Of a stretch of DNA of 64,000 bases, positions 61,275-64,000 are shown piece by piece. Source of the stretch: Micromonospora eburnea (GTDB lineage: Bacteria > Actinomycetota > Actinomycetes > Mycobacteriales > Micromonosporaceae); NCBI RefSeq assembly GCF_900090225.1, contig NZ_FMHY01000002.1, positions 7,006,001-7,070,000 of the forward strand, read 5' to 3'. The notes below the pieces were generated by a model. It had not been told where the DNA came from and did no database searches. It worked only from the letters and a program-made list of their open reading frames with translations. Within the stretch, counting starts at the first letter, position 1; each line of letters opens with the position of its first letter. The translations under genes were made by a program, and so were the position numbers.

Positions 61275-62588
61275 ATGACCGGCACGACGCTCGACGACTA
61301 CACCGACCGGTACGCCCGGCGGGTCCGGGGGATGACCGCCTCCGAGATCCGGGCACTCTTCGCAGTGGCCAGCCGGCCAGAGGTGGTCTCGCTCGCCGGT
61401 GGCGCCCCGTACATCGCCGCGCTGCCGCTCGACGCGGTCGGCGAGATGCTCGGCCGGCTCGGCAGCGAGCACGGCGTCACCACCCTCCAGTACGGCATCG
61501 GGCAGGGCACCCTGGAGCTGCGCGAACGGATCTGCGAGGTGATGGCCCTCTCCGGGATCGACGCGTCGTGCGGCGCCTCACCGGAGGACGTGGTGGTCAC
61601 CGTCGGCGGCCAGCAGGCGCTCGACCTGGTGGCCCGGCTCTTCCTGGATCCGGGCGACGTGGTGCTCGCCGAGGGCCCGACGTACGTCGGCGCACTCGGG
61701 GTGTTCCAGGCCGCCCAGGCCCAGGTGGTGCACGTGCCGATGGACGAGCAGGGGTTGATCCCGGAGGCGCTGGAGGCGGCCATCGCCGATCTGGCCCGCG
61801 CCGGCCGGCGGGTCAAGTTCCTCTACACCATCCCGACGTACCAGAACCCGACCGGCGTGACGCTCAGCGAGGAACGGCGCGAACGGGTGCTCGACATCTG
61901 CGAGCGGGCCGGCCTGCTGGTGGTCGAGGACGACCCGTACGGCCAGTTGGGCTTCGAGGAGGAGGCACCCGCGCCGCTGCGAGCCCGGCGGCGCGACGGT
62001 GTCTTCTACCTGAGCACCTTCTCCAAGACTTTCGCGCCCGGCCTGCGGGTGGGCTGGATCCTCGCCCCGCACGCCGTGCGCGACAAGCTGGTCATCGCCA
62101 GCGAGGCGCAGATCCTCTGCCCAAGCGGATACGCGCAGGCCGCCGTCGCGACGTACCTCGGCACCATGCCCTGGCGGGAGCAGCTCAAGGTCTATCGGGA
62201 GATCTACCGGGAACGCCGCGATGCCATGCTCGGCGCGCTGGCCGACCTGATGCCGGCCGGCACCACCTGGACCACCCCGGGCGGCGGCCTGTTCGTCTGG
62301 GCGACTCTGCCCGACGGCCTGGACGCCAAGGCGATGATGCCCCGCGCCATCGCCGCCCGAGTCGCGTACGTCCCGGGTACCGGCTTCTACGCCGACGGCA
62401 CCGGGGTCGGCAACATGCGGCTCAACTTCTCCTTCCCCCCGCCCGAGCGGATCCGGGAGGGCGTCCGCCGGCTGGCCGGCGTGATGGGGCAGGAGATCGC
62501 CATGCGCAAGGTCTTCGGCGCGGTCGGCGGCTCGGGGCCGCGGCGCCGGCAGGGTGCCTCGGACGCGCCCGGTCCCGACTTGGCATGA
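61275..62588 (+). CDS. PLP-dependent aminotransferase (class I/II, MocR-free)
   Basis: Predicted 437-residue fold-type I aminotransferase. 'PEVVSLAGGAPYIAALPLDA' opens the domain, and 'YTIPTYQNPTGVTLSEERR', 'VVEDDPYGQL' and 'YLSTFSKTFAPGLRVGWI' (the PLP Lys is in SKTF) follow. This is the LysN/2-aminoadipate-like branch, which uses 2-oxo acids, though valine or aromatic substrates are possible. ATG 61275 has GAGGTGAT upstream. The D-Ala-D-Ala ligase-like gene starts 7 bases after its stop, so they are co-transcribed and might share an amino-acid pathway. Confidence 0.9.
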   Translation: MTGTTLDDYTDRYARRVRGMTASEIRALFAVASRPEVVSLAGGAPYIAALPLDAVGEMLGRLGSEHGVTTLQYGIGQGTLELRERICEVMALSGIDASCGASPEDVVVTVGGQQALDLVARLFLDPGDVVLAEGPTYVGALGVFQAAQAQVVHVPMDEQGLIPEALEAAIADLARAGRRVKFLYTIPTYQNPTGVTLSEERRERVLDICERAGLLVVEDDPYGQLGFEEEAPAPLRARRRDGVFYLSTFSKTFAPGLRVGWILAPHAVRDKLVIASEAQILCPSGYAQAAVATYLGTMPWREQLKVYREIYRERRDAMLGALADLMPAGTTWTTPGGGLFVWATLPDGLDAKAMMPRAIAARVAYVPGTGFYADGTGVGNMRLNFSFPPPERIREGVRRLAGVMGQEIAMRKVFGAVGGSGPRRRQGASDAPGPDLA

Positions 62589-62595
62589 TTCCCGC

Positions 62596-63594
62596 ATGGC
62601 CGTCAGCCCCGCCACCCAGACATTCGTGACCGATCTCGCCGGCATTGACCAGCTGCACGTGCTGGTGCTCGCCGGCGGACTCTCGTACGAGCGGGACGTC
62701 TCGCTCCGGTCCGGCCGGCGGGTGCTCGACGCCCTGCGGGCGGTCGGCGTGGAGGCCGAGCTGCGGGACGCGGACGTAGCTCTGCTGCCTGCCCTGACTG
62801 CCGATCCGCCGGACGCCGTGGTGATCGCCCTGCACGGTGCCACCGGTGAGGACGGCTCTTTGCGTGGGGTCCTCGACCTCTGCGACGTGCCCTACGTCGG
62901 CTGCGACGCCCGCGCCTCCCGGCTCGCCTGGGACAAGCCGTCCGCGAAGGCGGTGCTGCGCGAGGCCGGGATCCCCACGCCCGACTGGGTGGCCCTGCCG
63001 CACGACCGGTTCTCCGAGTTGGGCGCGGTGGCCGTGCTGGACCGGATCGTCGACCGGCTCGGCCTGCCGTTGATGGTCAAGCCGGCCCAGGGCGGCTCCG
63101 GGCTGGGCGCCGCGGTGGTCCGGGAGGCCGGGTCGCTGCCGGCCGCGATGGTCGGCTGTTTCGCGTACGACCAGACAGCGCTCGTGGAGCGCTATGTGCC
63201 GGGCATGGACGTGGCGGTCTCGGTGATCGACCTGGGCGAGGGCCCGCAGGCCCTGCCCCCGGTGGAGATCGTGCCCCGCAACGGCGTATACGACTACGCC
63301 GCCCGGTACACCGCCGGCCGGACCACCTGGCACGCGCCCGCCCGACTGGACCAGGAGACCACCGAGCGGGTCGCTGAGGTGGCCCTCGCCGCACACGGCG
63401 CGCTCGGCCTGCGCGACCTCTCCCGGGTCGACCTGATCGTCGACGCGGCCGGCCAACCGCACGTGCTGGAGGTCAACGTCTCCCCAGGGATGACCGAGAC
63501 CTCGCTGTTGCCGCTGGCCGTCCAGGCAGCCGGGCTGGACTTCGGACGGGTACTCGGCGCACTGGTCCGCCGAGCCGCCGCCCGCCCCCGGTAG
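62596..63594 (+). CDS. D-alanine-D-alanine ligase family (ATP-grasp) protein
   Basis: Predicted 332-residue ATP-grasp ligase. 'VLVLAGGLSYERDVSLRSGR' begins the family, 'ALHGATGEDGSLRGVLDL' contains the catalytic loop, 'VKPAQGGSGLGAAVV' is the nucleotide site and 'LEVNVSPGMTETSLLPLA' is the metal site. It is in the Ddl family, but the true dipeptide is uncertain because actinobacteria often carry a second ddl elsewhere. It follows the aminotransferase by 7 bases, which hints at specialised use of its product. Confidence 0.9.
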   Translation: MAVSPATQTFVTDLAGIDQLHVLVLAGGLSYERDVSLRSGRRVLDALRAVGVEAELRDADVALLPALTADPPDAVVIALHGATGEDGSLRGVLDLCDVPYVGCDARASRLAWDKPSAKAVLREAGIPTPDWVALPHDRFSELGAVAVLDRIVDRLGLPLMVKPAQGGSGLGAAVVREAGSLPAAMVGCFAYDQTALVERYVPGMDVAVSVIDLGEGPQALPPVEIVPRNGVYDYAARYTAGRTTWHAPARLDQETTERVAEVALAAHGALGLRDLSRVDLIVDAAGQPHVLEVNVSPGMTETSLLPLAVQAAGLDFGRVLGALVRRAAARPR

Positions 63595-63615
63595 GACCTG
63601 TCCGGGCGGTTCGCC

Positions 63616-64000
63616 TCAGCCCGGCCGCTGCCCCGTCGTCGAATCGTCCGACGGCTCGGGGATCTCCCCGGCGGCCTCGATCACCGAGATCGTCTCCTCG
63701 TCGACGATCTCCACCTCCGCCTCCGCCGGCGCGGAGAGGCTCGATGGAGCCTGCCACTGAATCCGGGGCGGTTCCGCGAGCGGACGGCCGCCGAACTCGG
63801 CCAGCCACGCGGCGACCAGAGCCAGGTTCTCCCGCCACTGCGCCTCGGAGATCGGGGGCAGGATCGAGTCCCACAGGGACAGGAACGTGCCCCGCAGTTG
63901 CAGTCGCCCGTACGGCCGCGCGAGAAACCACATGTGCAGGTGCGCCGAGCCGTCACCCCAGCGGTTGACGTGCACCCGGGCGACGCCGTCCAACGAACGG
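63616..64000 (-). CDS. HIT-like protein, N terminus beyond the window edge
   Basis: The last 125 or more residues of a gene that continues past the right edge, since the frame is open to base 64000. 'RVHVNRWGDGSAHLHMWFLARPYG' contains an HxH pattern like the HIT superfamily, but the third His is not seen. 'LPPISEAQWRENLALVAAWL' follows, and the final 40 residues are acidic and disordered. Function is unknown. The TTG at 63993 is not taken as the start. Confidence 0.7.
   Translation of the reverse strand, partial: RSLDGVARVHVNRWGDGSAHLHMWFLARPYGRLQLRGTFLSLWDSILPPISEAQWRENLALVAAWLAEFGGRPLAEPPRIQWQAPSSLSAPAEAEVEIVDEETISVIEAAGEIPEPSDDSTTGQRPG

Overview
The window is high-GC actinobacterial chromosome. 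Gene content, frequent GTG starts, translationally coupled overlaps and order point to the family Micromonosporaceae (Micromonospora or a close relative). This is inferred from protein character, not from a search. No rRNA, tRNA, insertion sequence, prophage or CRISPR array was recognised.

Layout. 0-2.1 kb: mobA with a small DUF6457 gene, divergent from fdhD. 2.3-8.8 kb: an ECF sigma factor with a membrane partner, a DUF4192 gene, a fructosamine-kinase-like gene, moaA, moaD and a membrane metallophosphoesterase. 8.9-12.1 kb: a 1070-residue fusion of an endonuclease Q-type PHP nuclease to a UvrD helicase. 12.2-18.2 kb: an LPXTG surface protein with a 24-bp repeat array, a prepilin peptidase, an EamA transporter, an LppU-like protein, and an AAA ATPase preceded by CTAG-rich palindromes. 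18.4-22.6 kb: a GT87 mannosyltransferase and the converging operon moaC-moaB-moeA-moaE. 22.7-28.3 kb: a low-GC gap, a membrane GGDEF-EAL protein, a GT-C-like membrane protein, a phosphoribosyltransferase and a zinc-ribbon protein.

28.4-34.7 kb is a replication and ribosome block: rpsF-ssb-rpsR-rplI and dnaB, which carries a 472-residue class 3 intein. From 40.3 to 47.3 kb come a GT87 enzyme, a class A PBP, DUF5318, PadR and ino1. From memory, these two stretches match the Mycobacterium tuberculosis order Rv0058 back to Rv0046c, with about 5.5 kb of extra genes (AP endonuclease, membrane protein, secreted DUF2690 protein, SARP regulator) inserted between them. After ogt and an nfeD-flotillin pair, 50.2-61 kb matches Rv3907c to Rv3916c: CCA transferase, murJ, pseudokinase, ECF sigma and anti-sigma, trxB, trxA, a CwlM-like amidase and a GNAT protein. 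An aminotransferase, a D-Ala-D-Ala ligase and an edge-truncated gene finish the window. In M. tuberculosis these two blocks flank oriC. oriC itself (dnaA-dnaN) is not here and probably lies to the right.

Themes are molybdenum cofactor synthesis (eight genes in three places), replication and DNA repair, and cell-envelope assembly. Three separate intergenic regions carry DnaA-box-like sequences. The most interesting items are the EndoQ-UvrD fusion, the class 3 DnaB intein with a cysteine-rich insert, the CTAG palindromes before the AAA ATPase, and a near-certain PadR operator upstream of padR-ino1.
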